17,594 nucleotides of DNA from Echinostoma caproni (GCA_900618425.1 UZAN01039679.1:76598-94191), one strand, 5' to 3'. Counted from the stretch's first letter, positions 1 to 9,666 are shown. The notes: a model not told the origin generated them from the sequence alone. Made by a program: numbers and translations.

Positions 1-33
1 GGAAATATAGGTTTGGAAAATTCAATTACTTGG

Positions 34-485
34 TGTGGTCATCCTAACCTACTGGATAACGCAAGCCACGGAGCGACGCGTTACAGTTTCTGGAAAATAG
101 TGGTGAGTCAACCCTCCCAGTTGAAGCCAACCAAGCTCCTACGCCTCACAGCTACTGGACAAAGAACTACAGGCTGATCGTGCTAACCAATCAGAAGTTG
201 TGCGGTCCAGACAGAAGCTGTATGAGACCAAGAATGCAAGCAGGCGATTGGTGGATTACTGTGTAATCAATAAACTTCCTTCATGCATGTTATTTAAACT
301 CCTTGATTTCTTCCAATAAATGGACAGCTTTTTTCTTGTATCTCGATGACGGGAGATACCAGCGGGCAAGTGCTAGTGCGATTCAGCGTTCAAGTTGCGT
401 CCGTGTTTTGTGATTCGGGATTCATAATTCGTGATTTGTGCCTACTTCAACCACTAAATTAGGTTAAATAAAATGGGACACAAAC
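34..485 (-). repeat. Family A interspersed repeat, copy 1
   Basis: Read on the minus strand, this stretch aligns by eye with the three other family A copies near 815-1287, 9128-9666 and 12257-12872. Shared blocks include a CTTCTGATTGGTT-type segment, CTGTAAC followed by a GTCGCTCCGTGG-type block, and a common terminus ending in CACA (position 34 on plus is the complement of the last base). The upstream part shares TGGTTGAAGTAGG and a run of CACGAATC-type words with copy 2. No ORF of note lies inside. The CACA terminus and an internal AATAAA-like word in some copies fit a solo LTR, but it could also be a non-autonomous element of another class. The 5' edge is approximate. Confidence 0.7.
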
Positions 486-814
486 TAGAACTATGTGGAA
501 TGTAAAAACAGATCCGTAAAACTAAACGTACGGATAGATCAATATCAATGTGACCAAGCAAAAAGTAAAACATTTCCGAAACAAATTTTCAATGTAAGTA
601 AATTAAATGAGGTCCCACCGAATTGAGGGAAGCGGTTCTATCGGAATACCAAGATAATATGGCCATGTCGCAAACGAGCGCTGGTACAAACGCAGAATGA
701 GACCACGTCATAAAACGTCATATTGCGAGTAAACCTGTAGAGCCAAAAAGAGAAAGCATCAGAGCGTGAGAAAGTGTGCGAAAAGTGAAAATAAACACAC
801 GGTGACCCAGATGT
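486..814. other. No gene seen between two family A copies
   Basis: AT-rich non-coding DNA. Open frames here are short and without recognisable protein character. The left edge of copy 1 and the left edge of copy 2 face each other across it, so part of it may be diverged 5' sequence of either repeat. Confidence 0.5.
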
Positions 815-1287
815 GGTAAAATAATGAGATGCACAAGAGGATTGATACATTGTAATGGTTGAAGTAGGAGCAGATCACGGGTCACGAACCACATTTTAGG
901 AATCACGGACTCCACGGAAGCACTGAGTCACAAGGGTGCTAGCATGACAGCATCCCACGTAAATGAGACGCGACGCCAAGGCAGTAGAAGTAGCAGTTCA
1001 TTTGTTGAAAGAAATTATGGGGTTTAAATAAAACGTACAAAACAAGTTCATTGGTCATCCAAGCGTCTGCCAATCGCTTGACAGCATTCATGGCGTTGTT
1101 CAGCTGCTATCTGGGACGCACGGCTTCTGATTAGTTGGTACAGTCGGCCGATGGTTCGTACTCTAGAGGCTGAAACGCGTTAGCGCTTTGCTGGCGTCAC
1201 CTGGGAAACTTGACTCACCACATTTATCCGAAAACTGTAACATGTCGCCCCGTGGTCTGCGTCATCTCGTAAGCTAGGATCAGCACA
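815..1287 (+). repeat. Family A interspersed repeat, copy 2
   Basis: Plus-strand copy of the repeat seen inverted at 34-485. It contains GGTTGAAGTAGGAG, a CAGTTCATTTGTTG block, AATAAA near 1027, ACAAAACAAGTTCATTGGTC, GGCTTCTGATTAG, GAAAACTGTAAC and ends in GGATCAGCACA. The same ordered blocks recur in copies 3 and 4. It carries no coding capacity. With copy 1 it forms a divergently oriented pair. The 5' boundary is uncertain because similarity fades before about 815. Confidence 0.75.
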
Positions 1288-1745
1288 TACATGCAAACGG
1301 AAAGGTGGTGTAACGCACACGTACCCCGGGCTTTTGCAGCGTAGCGGAGTGAACAGAGGTGCGCGACAAGATATTCTCGAGACTATAACAGGCTTTGCGG
1401 GAGACGGACGACAGCGGGGATTGACGACAGGGCACCGATACGACCGGGACTATTATTGGTGAGGAAACACTGATAGACAGGTCCACCGTGGGTCGGGGTT
1501 AAAGATAAATTTGCGAAGCAAAGAAAATAAAACACCATGAACCAAAAAGGTTCAGTGAGAAACAAACACTCACGATAAAATATTACTGTCGATGTTCCCA
1601 AGCGTTACAGAAGTTGGTGTCACTACATAGGCTTGTTCATATGTTATTATTTTGATAAAGCGGTTAGTGGGTAGATTGACAGCTGGAGGGCTTCGACCAG
1701 GTATTACAAAATGTCCTTGTTCTACCAGCTTCAATCTAATCGATG
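1288..1745. other. No gene seen
   Basis: Short open frames on minus (1280-1486, 1383-1601) have no family resemblance and look like chance frames. From about 1620 on, the minus strand may still be the diverged 3' end of the adjacent Penelope-like remnant, because a few IRLK-type residues follow its endonuclease, but this is weak. Confidence 0.4.
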
Positions 1746-1749
1746 GTAA

Positions 1750-2471
1750 TCAGTATATTCCTTTGAAGCTGTCTTCGTCAATCTGATACCCTGTTTCTGC
1801 GAGATGCGCAGGGAATGCGCTTTTTGCTGTTTTTTTAATGCATCCAGTGCTAACCCCGGCCGGTTCTCTGATTCCTTTTGACAACCGTCTTGTGGTCCTA
1901 CCCACGACCCGCAGCACCGTTGAGATTCGGGTGTAATATTGACCTACTGGGAAACGGTGCCCGTAGGTTTGTGGTTTGTTAAGTTCCGGCAACCGCTTTT
2001 TTAGTCGTTGTCTTAGTATCTGTCTGCTTGCATCGCCTTCAAAAGGTACTATTAAGAGCAACTCTTTTCACTACGTTATCATTGTTTCTGTGCAGGCTGT
2101 CTTTCTTTGATGTTCTTCTCAAAGGCCAGTTCAGAGTATCCGTTGTTTTGGAGGGTGTGTTTGATTTTCCGAATATGTTCCTCTATTGTTTCAAGGGAGC
2201 AGATTCTGTAGGCTCTGGATGCCAAGCATCTTGTAAGATTCCTCTTGTACCTGACTCGAGAACAAAACTGAGCAAGTCTATGTATTAGGCGTTCCAAGTC
2301 GGTTTGTTTTACATAGAACGATATATTTTCTTGTCTATCTCCGTCATCTCTGTGTCGCTTCAAAAGGATAAAAATGTCTATAGCACAGAATGGCGGAATC
2401 TGTTGTATGGTGTCTGGTAGTTGGAGATATTTTAGTTTACAGACGAATAGGTCTGCAAGCAGTTGGTCCAT
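1750..2471 (-). mobile_element. Penelope-like element remnant B (RT thumb plus GIY-YIG endonuclease), decayed
   Basis: On minus, the frame 2471-2079 begins with LLADLFVCKL, matching the conserved PLE reverse-transcriptase block around motif B. It then has DIFILLKR, where PLEs have the YxDDIFIL catalytic block; here the YxD part is missing. It continues into the thumb-like YKRNLTRCLASRAYRICS and TLQNNGYSEL. After a frameshift near 2061-2079, the frame 2061-1750 gives PFEGD, VGRTTRRLSKGIRE (the second half of a GIY-YIG endonuclease) and AHLAETGYQID (usual form HLxETGHxID). Breaks are the missing RT N-terminus, a lost catalytic motif with an apparent internal deletion, stop codons between the two frames, and degenerate GIY. 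Without a functional frame it is a dead copy. PLE assignment is from family knowledge of the RT plus GIY-YIG order. Confidence 0.8.
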
Positions 2472-3033
2472 CTCGTGTCCACTGTTGAACAGATATTGAA
2501 GGATTGGAACTGTTCCAGCTTCTCACCGATCCGTTTTGAAGAGAGATCGAACAATCTTCATCTATTCCCTTGGTCCGAAACCTCGCTGTATTTCCCATAT
2601 ACCGGGCAATACAAGTGCAAGTAAACTGAGACTGATGAGGCAGTTAATCCTTCAGGCAATTGAACAACGAATGGTTTGGTGTTCGATCAGTTTTGAATGT
2701 GTTGCAGAAAAACAGTTAGCAAGCGCTTTGCTCACTGATGTTCCGGTATTGCCAATACCCTGACCACCTTGAATGGAACGTTATTAAACACGTTTTCTAA
2801 CTAGTTGTGCTTGACTTCCAATATTCTGAGTGTCATTGAATCAACTGCTATGGGTATGCATTTCTCTGCAGGATGTCTCTGATATGGTTCTTCTCGTCAT
2901 TCAGAGTTCCTGGACTAGGAATTCTGCTCACCCGATAGGCTAAACGCTTCACCGAATTCCGTTTGTTTCTCCATGGAACGAAACTAAGGTACGCTCGATA
3001 GGTGGGAGTGGGGACGTTCCTCATTTCCAACAA
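2472..3033 (-). mobile_element. Penelope-like element remnant C (thumb plus GIY-YIG), decayed
   Basis: On minus from 3033, the frame reads FVPWRNKRNSVKRLAYRVSR, then SPGTLNDEKNHIRDILQRNAYP: the PLE thumb region that follows the RT palm. Several frameshifts and stops later, QFTCTCIARYMGNTARF (about 2630-2570) matches the cysteine-flanked GIY-YIG endonuclease core, with YMGNT in place of YIGRT. NGSVRSWNSS and LFNSGHE (to about 2470) resemble the end of that domain (HLxxTGHxxD). Its sequence differs clearly from remnant B, so the two are different PLE lineages, not a recent duplication. The RT palm upstream is missing; SINE-2 sequence begins at about 3240. Confidence 0.72.
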
Positions 3034-3239
3034 AGTCCAGGGCAGACAAAAACGTGTGAAATTTGCCGGGAACCATTAACTGGCATCCATCCGACTTGTA
3101 ACCCTCACCAGTCGACGTCTTTTTGATTGTCGCTACTCCATTTCCGTTCATAGAATTTTCAGATTTGATTAATTGTTCAGAATCAGAACGTCTGTCCAAG
3201 TTCACCTTTGTGCACAATCCTCCATTCATCCAGTCAATC

Positions 3240-3445
3240 ATACCCCCGGGAAAGCAATATAGACTCGAGTTTCTTATTGAAGCTCATCAGCAGTAGTGTG
3301 CATATTCACCATCCCGTCCGAGATTGCAACTCCGGACCCATCGGGCATAGAAGGTGTGTTTCTTATCACAGTGTCATACAGCCCTCATGCCAGAGCTGAC
3401 CCGAATTGCCAATTCATGTTTCTTCAGGTATCGTCAGTCAGTTCA
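3240..3445 (-). mobile_element. tRNA-derived SINE-2, inverted copy with damaged hammerhead
   Basis: Read on minus this matches the plus copy at 16380-16570 along its whole length. Shared pieces are GACGATACC, ATGAATTGGCAA, CATGAGGGCTGT, GTGATAA, GCCCGATGGGTCCGGAGTT, GAATATGCA, CTGCTGATGAG and AACTCGAGTCTA. The tRNA-like head has a B-box-like GGAGTTGCAATC. The ribozyme core keeps CTGATGA (3284-3290) and GAAAC, but the right side of stem II is lost, so self-cleavage is not expected. It lies head to head with the plus copy starting at about 3453. Confidence 0.8.
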
Positions 3446-3452
3446 ATCTGAC

Positions 3453-3620
3453 CCGATAGCCCGGTGGGTCCGGAGTTCAAATCCCGGACGGGATAGTGGA
3501 TATGCAGTACTGTTGATGAGCTCTAATAAGAGCAAAAATCTAGTTTTAAGTGCTTCCTAGTGTATGTTTGACTGGAAGAACTGAGGAATGTACGTGACGG
3601 TGAAGTCTGCAGGATGGTCA
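3453..3620 (+). mobile_element. tRNA-derived SINE-2, plus copy with mutated hammerhead
   Basis: GGTCCGGAGTTCAAATCCCG contains a good pol III B box (GTTCAAATCC). It is followed by the family's GTGGATATGCAGTACTG, a hammerhead-like unit and the tail AGTGCTTCCTAGTGTATG, then a GAGGAATGTACGTGACGGTG tail shared with the copy at 16450-16640. The tail continues loosely to about 3690 with CTCACAAGTAGTTATG. The copy lacks the first half of its tRNA-like head. Confidence 0.8.
3496..3560 (+). ncRNA. Hammerhead ribozyme relic
   Basis: Stem II is perfect (GCTC at 3520-3523 pairs with GAGC at 3530-3533 across TAATAA). The two invariant strands have changed: CTGATGA has become TTGATGA and GAAA has become AAAA, and the ACTCGAGT palindrome of the intact copy is destroyed. 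It is almost certainly catalytically dead. Confidence 0.7.
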
Positions 3621-3624
3621 GTTC

Positions 3625-4494
3625 TAATCAATTAATCAATATCGACTATCGTAAAACACTACTCACAAGTAGTTATGATTCAAATGCGAATTTTTCAGCT
3701 TTCCTTATCGGTTTAAGGTCCTTAATAATGTTCATCTGTTTTACGTTGCTCTGCCCAGGAGCAACGCGGCTGAATTTCAATCTTTTATCCAGTGTGTTTA
3801 TTTTGTAAAAAACGCCCTCCACCTTTCTGATCCCTGTTAAAACGACAAACTGGAGGTGTTTTAGTGCAGAACCGGTATCGCGAATCACATTAGCACCAGT
3901 TATTACATTGAACCTTTAGTGCTTCCACAATATTTCACAATAAGTGTTCAATAAACAAGTAAATCATCAATGTACGGTTTTTTTGGTCGTGAGTATACAA
4001 CTCCTGATAGTAGGACCCTAAAAGTGACAGATTACACTATGCTCAACCAAACAACTGCATCGTGTGAATAAGCCAGGTTCGTTGACTCGAGTTCAGTCAC
4101 AATACTTGATTCAGTCGGGCAATTGCTGTCAATCAAATCGGACATTCTTGCCATGAGGGATGCCTTGTGCTTTTCCATCAGGTTCGTGGAATCTTGGTAG
4201 ATATGCTCATTGTTCTCAGGGTTAGTGGGGTTCTCAACCTCGCAAGGAATTTTGTGAAGTTAAATGACCGCGAAGCCGAGCAACTCAACGGTAAACATTT
4301 TATCCACAGTTCAGACAATATGATTGCTATCAGTCTAAATATCCTTCGAGCAGTCGGATAATCTCTAACTTGATTCACTTAACTTCACGGATAAGTACCC
4401 AGTCTATGTAAAGTAATTTTACCCACATCACTGCGAATACTATCTAGTTTAATTTGAATGAGGGCCATGTGACATGCCTGTAACAGTTGTGTCC
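3625..4494. other. No gene seen; AT-rich spacer
   Basis: Only chance-length open frames without domain signatures. The first 70 bases still resemble the extended SINE-2 tail. The rest shows no repeat related to other parts of the window. Confidence 0.5.
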
Positions 4495-4518
4495 ATCCTA
4501 CCGGTCCAACGGTAGGAT
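4495..4518. other. Perfect 9-bp hairpin
   Basis: ATCCTACCG pairs exactly with CGGTAGGAT across the 6-base loop GTCCAA. It sits about 80 bases upstream of the first ATG of the following open frame and about 145 bases upstream of the candidate splice acceptor. No known regulatory family is recognised. Confidence 0.6.
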
Positions 4519-4663
4519 TGTCGCTTCAGTCATATATGTATTTAATGTATTTGATTCCGTTTGTTCAAATTAAAAATGGTATTAACAAAGATCGTCAAAA
4601 ATAGCCATACTACTCGATCATCTTATTCCGGTATTCTCCAATTCCGTTTTGTGCACACAATAG

Positions 4664-5011
4664 GTTCGTCTGCAAATGGCAAACTCGTGGGCGGCACAGT
4701 CGGACGTGGAAGTATTCGATTGCGTGGTATTCGTGGATGGTTTGGAAAACGACGCGTATCCCCTGTAAATTCCACTGGGGAGACAAACATCTCGAATCGA
4801 ACCAGTCTATTGTCCAACGAATTGAGCCCCGCTCCTCGTAGGCCTTCTTTGATTGCTGTTCCATTTCTAACTCGGTCACCCCTGGCAGAAAAAGCTCATC
4901 GGGTGGCCGCCGAAGCGAATACGAACACCGGACAAACCAGAAATCCATTCGCATCTTTATATCGTCGTTTCAGTGTACGTTCTAGTGATATTCCTTCACC
5001 GAAAACACCCT
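4664..5011 (+). CDS. Candidate internal exon, Ser/Arg-rich protein fragment (unrecognised)
   Basis: A 348-base stretch lies between an AG acceptor (ACACAATAG, 4655-4663) and a strong GTAAGT donor (CCCT|GTAAGT). It is open in a frame that enters and leaves in phase 1, so the exon is symmetric. The 116-residue product is basic and Ser/Arg/Pro-rich, with GRGSIRLRGIRGWFGKRR near its start and SPAPRRPSLIAV and YRRFSVRSSDIPSPKTP later; the RRxS and SP sites look like phosphorylation targets. Base composition is richer in GC than the flanks. No domain is recognised. The same frame is open upstream to an ATG at 4576, so this could instead be a first exon starting there, with an N-terminus rich in basic residues and Ser. 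Past the donor the frame reads into hydrophobic sequence until 5223, which I take to be intron. Confidence 0.5.
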
Positions 5012-5223
5012 GTAAGTTACCAGTTCCCGTACAAGCCAATTTTCGGCTGTCCCTTTTGTGCTGTCTGAGCGTTGCGGTGAATATCATTTTTACGGTCTCG
5101 GTTAATTTAGTTCAATCAAGCTTTTCGTATTTTGTAAACAATAGAGGTATTTGGAAGGCAAAGAAAACCTGCATGGTTGATCTACGCATTGTGTACGTAA
5201 CTAAAAAGGTAATCCGGACTTGA

Positions 5224-5800
5224 ATCATGAAGATAGATGGCATACTGATTGTTAGCACCTAAGGGAATGAACTACGGTTCGGTCACAATGACTATGAAAA
5301 CTTGTTGCAAACCGCATTCAGTCAAGCTATAAAAATATCATCATCATCAACAACAACAACAACCTTGATATATATGTATTTATGTATGTCTATATGTATA
5401 TTCTGTAACCTACACGGTAACTTGTACATTTGTCGCGCTTGCCTGTGGCCAGATTAATTGTTTGATCGATTGACTGACAAATGCTGTCAGCTAGCACACA
5501 CGCATGCACTCACGTCATGCGAACTGACTCTGCTAAATTAACGATCGACTCCAGCCAATCAGATATCAGTATTGGTCTGTTCCCAACCTGAGTGATTGGT
5601 TGACTATTTGAATACCGTCTTGGCCGCATTTGGCTGTCCAGAGACGCGTAAGTCAGTTGTTGGCCTGCCTGTCTGCCTTCCTACGTGTTGCCCGCTTCTG
5701 CTCGCTCACCGGTCTACGTGTGTGCGCTCTAAAATAACCGTACTCTNACAACACACGGATTTTGAGTTCCTTTGAAAATTTGAAATACTGGGTCCCCTTT
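5224..5800. other. Non-coding spacer with AAC/ATC microsatellite and one N
   Basis: ATC then AAC triplet repeats lie near 5337-5362, followed by TATG-rich DNA. One undetermined base is at about 5747. No gene-like frame is seen. Confidence 0.5.
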
Positions 5801-5809
5801 ATCCATCGT

Positions 5810-5891
5810 ATCAAGACCGAAAAAAAGACATATGTCACGAGATGGTAACATTTCGTTTAAACTTCTCAATCGCTGACGTAAAACAAACAAG
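5810..5891 (+). repeat. Left arm of an inverted repeat flanking PLE remnant A
   Basis: ATCAAGACCGAAA through GCTGACGTAAAACAAACAA matches the reverse complement of 7025-7104 over about 80 bases, with roughly one difference in seven by eye and one or two short indels. See the partner arm. Confidence 0.8.
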
Positions 5892-5942
5892 CAGATTTAT
5901 AGAACATTGGATTTGTAAATTCTAGTGAATGGACATGTACTG

Positions 5943-6997
5943 TTAGACAGGAGTTATTAGAATTGAAAAATAGGTCAATTTCATGATAAGTGAATTGATT
6001 AGATCAACAACTTGGGTGCAAAAAACGGGACTATGTAATCTGATTAACAATGCCTCACTTATTGCCAACAGTTTTGCATTGCATTTACGTAACAGCGATT
6101 TGAAAGAGGAAGCGGGATCAATTATGTGTTTGGTTCTCATGAGGTGTTTTGCAATTGATGACCCCGGGTTACGTGTGACCGCCTGATAACTGGGCGTGGG
6201 TTGCGTCATCGACTTCACTAACCACTTTGGAACGCGTTCGTCCATCCGCTATGATAATTGATGGTTGGTTTTGTCTACGTATGCTTCACCGCAGCTGCAG
6301 GTGAACTGGTATACAGTGTGTGAGACAAAACTGTATTGCTAACCATGTACACGTTTGTCCAAATCGATTCCGCGAGTAGAGGCAATAAGTCGAAATTGAG
6401 CAGCTGGGAATGTGCGGTTGAGAGCTGACTTTAACTTTTGGCGCATATCGTTCAGAAGGTGATCACCCTTAAAAGATAGTTTGATGTAAACGGTTTTCAA
6501 GGGAACAGATGGCAACGGGTTACCTTTTTGAGCTTGTTTACTATGGATATCAATGAATTTTTCGGGGTAATCGTTTCGTAGCAACATTTTCTTCAGAAAT
6601 TCTTCTTCTCATAGTGTATCTTGGGAATAAATGCTTCTGGCTCGATGGAACGGAGTTTGTAAGCCGTGGACGAGACGCTAGAGAACTGTAGATATTGACC
6701 AATCCATGTTGCTTTTCTGCGGATAAAACGCCATAATGTACCATTTAAGCACCTCGTAATTCTAATTTCCAAAAATGACAAAGAATCGTTGCTTTCTTCT
6801 TCATGGGATACGGAAAGATATGGATGAACAGAGTTAATTTGTCTCAAAAGGCACTCAAAATGTTCATGCTCCGTAAGAATAAAAATATTGTCCACATAAC
6901 GTGTATACAAGGTGGACTGGGAGATATTATTGACAAGATTTTGTTCAATCACTCCCAAAAATACATCGGCTAGAATTGGGCCTAATGAACTGCCCAT
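5943..6997 (-). mobile_element. Penelope-like element remnant A (RT motifs to GIY-YIG), decayed
   Basis: On minus the frame from 6997 opens with MGSSLGPILADVF, the PLE RT motif B block (usual MGSPLGPxLAD). It continues to RYVDNIFIL, the catalytic box with its second Asp changed to Asn, then SLSFLEIRITR, RRKATWIGQYLQFSS and the thumb. A frameshift near 6590-6610 leads into LRNDYPEKFIDIH, with FKGD and NRTFPAAQFRLIAS of the RT-to-endonuclease linker. VYQFTCSCGEAYVDKT (about 6315-6268) is the cysteine-rich GIY-YIG core, with YVDKT for YIGRT. An in-frame TAG follows at 6249-6251, then RVPKWL, SSIAKHL and LLRKCNAKLLAISEALLIR of the domain's second half. The RT N-terminal half is missing. The YVDN change, frameshift and stop show a dead copy. 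Confidence 0.88.
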
Positions 6998-7024
6998 GGT
7001 CCACTGTGCTATAATTGTGCTTGT

Positions 7025-7104
7025 TTGTTTGTTTTACGTCAGCAATCGAGAAGATCAAACGAAATGTTAACATCTCGAGACTTGTGTTTTCTTTCGGTCT
7101 TGAT
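7025..7104 (-). repeat. Right arm of the inverted repeat flanking PLE remnant A
   Basis: It is the reverse complement of 5810-5891. The arm lies immediately upstream of the RT motif B block, exactly where the element's N-terminal half is missing. It may be an inverted terminal repeat of the element or the scar of an inverted partial copy. Confidence 0.8.
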
Positions 7105-7552
7105 CCTTTGAAAATGTCAGTTCTGCGTTCGTTTTCTGTTCAAGCCAGGCCATTTGGCGCTCGGTCTGATAATTGTCAGGGAAAGCGGTTTCGTCAAATT
7201 TACAACTTTCTGTTAGATCGTTTACGCGACGGAGCACAGTCAACTTGACTCTAGCTGACGTCAACCGGTTTGGGTTGGTAAAATGGGACATCTCGGAACG
7301 TCAGTGGGGTTCAATCGGCATACTGAAGTGCAATATTTATTACAAGTCACTTTGTTATTCAAAATATAAACTGTCATTGTTGAGAAATTAATTGCACAAA
7401 TATACAAAATGCTATGAAAAACAATAGTAGAGAGTATAACACACCGTCTTTAGAAATCAGAGATACGAAGTTGGCATCAATCTATGTACACCAAAATGAA
7501 TATTCCCCTTGAATAGTTTTACCAGCAGCATCAAACGTAGATTCCAGTCTAG
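7105..7552. other. No confident gene; possible PLE-associated sequence then spacer
   Basis: On minus the frame 7291-7067 contains ESCKFDETAFPDNYQTER and is mildly protein-like, but it has no recognisable motif. It ends inside the inverted-repeat arm and may be part of the mobile element. 7300-7552 is AT-rich with nothing visible. Confidence 0.4.
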
Positions 7553-9028
7553 ATGATGCTTTTGATTCGCGATTTTTCACTTGCACTTCGGTCTTGTTTA
7601 TCTCCAAGTGCCATTTCTTTCTTATCATTATCTCAAGCTTCAAAGACCAGCGAAGTCCAGGAACCAGTGACGGATACGAGCTGGAAACCGACGTTTGAGT
7701 TTCGTCAATCGCAATCCTCCATTCAGACCGGAGTACAGCTTCAACGATCCTTATCAATGTCCTCCTCGTCCTCGTCGCCATCCTATTCCACCTCAAGCCA
7801 AGCTAGTTCGTCCGCAATCTCCCGTTCCCAATCCACCGGATCACTTCATCAAAACAAATCGACGAAAGGAGCAGCAAAATCTACCACAACAGGCTCCCAT
7901 GATCAGCCCCGATCGAAAAGTCAATTAAGCACAAAAATCGAGGGTGGTCTTGCACAAAAGCCAAATAAAAATTTTGGGCGATGCTCCTGTAGTAGTGGGA
8001 GTAAAAGTCGTGGAAGCTCCAGTGATTCAAACGTTCCAAATAAAGCAAACGGTGGTACAGGAAGACAAGCTCAGCTGAAGCCCATTCCGGGGCAACATGC
8101 TCAGAAACCAAAGCAGCTACAGTCGAATGTCAACCAGCAAATTAATTCACAGGAGAAAAACAAGTCAGGATCAAAAAAGAACCAGTCCGCAAGCAGTGGT
8201 GGCCCTGGTGGAGGAAGCGGTGGACGAAGAAGTGGTAAAGCTGACATCGTTAGTAATAGCACAGAAGCTCACTTATCCAACGTGAGGAAAGTAACAAACG
8301 AGAAAACTGTAGATGAATTCACCAATAGGAACGTAAGACAGTCATCTCTGAAACAAACTGTCAGTAGTAGAACGAAGTTAAGCCAAACGGAAAGAAAATT
8401 TGATAAAACAACAATTGTATCGCGTTCCATCGGATCAAATCGATCTCACGAGTGGACCTCCACCTCTACATCGGATTCAACCGAGACAACAGAGACCTCA
8501 TTCACCTCAACGGATTCCTCACTATTGAATGAGGATCTTCACGGTGGACGTCTACTATCGGCAGAATCCCTACGGGCACGACGTGCTGCCCGGGACCAAG
8601 ATGAAACCACAGAATCCACCGAGTCAGACTTTGATTCCGGTCCGTCTCCGGTCCGTGGCTATCGACCGCAAGTCATGAATGGTCCGTGTAGGGTACAAGT
8701 TGCACCAATCAAAGCCAATGGTACCGTTATGCGATCCAATACACTTGAGGGTTTCTCCGGTTGTACCAAAATGGTCACCAAGTATCAGACTATGAGAAGA
8801 ACCAACGTGATTGGCTATTCCACATGGGGATCCAAATATTCAGAAGAAGAGAAAAATAAACCAAATATCCCTCGTCGAACACTGTGGAGACAGGCAAATC
8901 AATGGCTGACGAAATGTCGAGTGGTGATTGTCACTCTGGCCCAGGTGTTACGTATTTTGAGCAATCGGACATGCGCCAAGGCACTTGCCGAGTATCCTTT
9001 TGTTCCGTTCAACATGATTGGTGAATAA
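7553..9028 (+). CDS. Large Ser-rich low-complexity coding exon, function unknown
   Basis: This is the longest open frame in the window (491 codons from an ATG directly after an in-frame TAG). Residues 66-90 are a Ser tract, 142-160 a Cys/Ser cluster, 200-230 a Lys/Ser and Gly-rich linker (SGGPGGGSGG), and 300-326 an alternating Ser/Thr/Glu tract. 331-366 is charged with RARRAARDQD and a Ser/Glu/Asp run, and 375-490 is more ordered, with hydrophobic VVIVTLAQVLRIL. No known domain is recognised, and it reads like a disordered scaffold or regulatory protein. As an exon, it more likely begins after the pyrimidine-rich acceptor at 7636-7637 (exon start 7638, phase 1), which matches the phase-1 donor at 5011/5012. 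Possible donors are CAG|GTGTTA after 8944 (phase 0) and ATTG|GTGAAT after 9020 (phase 1); otherwise TAA at 9026-9028 ends the protein. Confidence 0.75.
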   Translation: MMLLIRDFSLALRSCLSPSAISFLSLSQASKTSEVQEPVTDTSWKPTFEFRQSQSSIQTGVQLQRSLSMSSSSSSPSYSTSSQASSSAISRSQSTGSLHQNKSTKGAAKSTTTGSHDQPRSKSQLSTKIEGGLAQKPNKNFGRCSCSSGSKSRGSSSDSNVPNKANGGTGRQAQLKPIPGQHAQKPKQLQSNVNQQINSQEKNKSGSKKNQSASSGGPGGGSGGRRSGKADIVSNSTEAHLSNVRKVTNEKTVDEFTNRNVRQSSLKQTVSSRTKLSQTERKFDKTTIVSRSIGSNRSHEWTSTSTSDSTETTETSFTSTDSSLLNEDLHGGRLLSAESLRARRAARDQDETTESTESDFDSGPSPVRGYRPQVMNGPCRVQVAPIKANGTVMRSNTLEGFSGCTKMVTKYQTMRRTNVIGYSTWGSKYSEEEKNKPNIPRRTLWRQANQWLTKCRVVIVTLAQVLRILSNRTCAKALAEYPFVPFNMIGE

Positions 9029-9127
9029 TGCTCAGCCATACATTCATTGTATAGGCTTACTTTGTTGCAGTATTACGTATGGTTTGCATGTTGGAGTCGG
9101 TTCAACGATCGCACGTTCATCCCGATG

Positions 9128-9666
9128 TGTTAGAATAAAGTAACCTAAAACATAGAGCCGGGGACAGCGTAATTGGATAGGATACAATAAAGCAAACTTA
9201 ACAGGAGACAAATACCGTTCATGTTTTGAGAAGGTATCTGTAGTAATTGTAGTATTTGTAGTACACACTAAACACGAAGTACTAATCGTAGACGCCACGT
9301 AAGCACTAGACCACGCTGGTACTTGCACGCTATATCCCACGTAACCGAGAAGTGAGGAAAAGGCCGCTGGAGTAGTAGTTCGTTTACTGAAAGAAAAGAA
9401 GATAAAATAATATGTACAAAACAAGTTCATTGGTCATCTAGGACTCTGTCAATCGCGTTCTAAGATTTCTGGCGTCGTACGGCTTCTGTATGGGCCGCAC
9501 GACTTCTGATTGGTCGGTACAATCGACCTATGGTTTGTAGTCCAGAAGCTGTGGCACGCAGACACCTTGTTGGCGTCAGTTGGGAAGCTTGATTGATCAA
9601 ATTTGTCCGAAAACTGTAACTTGTCGCTCCGTAGTTTGCGTTATCCCGTAGGCTACGGTCACCACA
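9128..9666 (+). repeat. Family A interspersed repeat, copy 3
   Basis: It contains TGTTAGAATAAAG at the proposed left edge, a degenerate GTA-rich stretch near 9239-9264, and a CACGTAAGCACTAGACCACG block. Then come GGAAAAGGCCGCTGGAGTAG, ACAAAACAAGTTCATTGGTC, GCACGACTTCTGATTGG, CGAAAACTGTAAC and the terminus GGTCACCACA. The block order is the same as in copy 4. The TGT...ACA ends are LTR-like. I could not find a convincing target-site duplication. An AATAAA lies just outside, near 9705. Confidence 0.8.

Noticed and set aside
2028..2288. 86-codon plus-strand frame
   Set aside because: It lies antisense to PLE remnant B, whose minus-strand peptides match the RT and endonuclease families; the plus frame is a shadow.
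2625..2680. CTGATGAGG word as another hammerhead
   Set aside because: No GAAA strand, stem II or cleavage triplet follows; it falls in PLE remnant C.
7067..7291. 74-codon minus frame ahead of PLE remnant A as its RT N-terminus
   Set aside because: It shows no RT motif and ends in the inverted-repeat arm; relation to the element is possible but unsupported.
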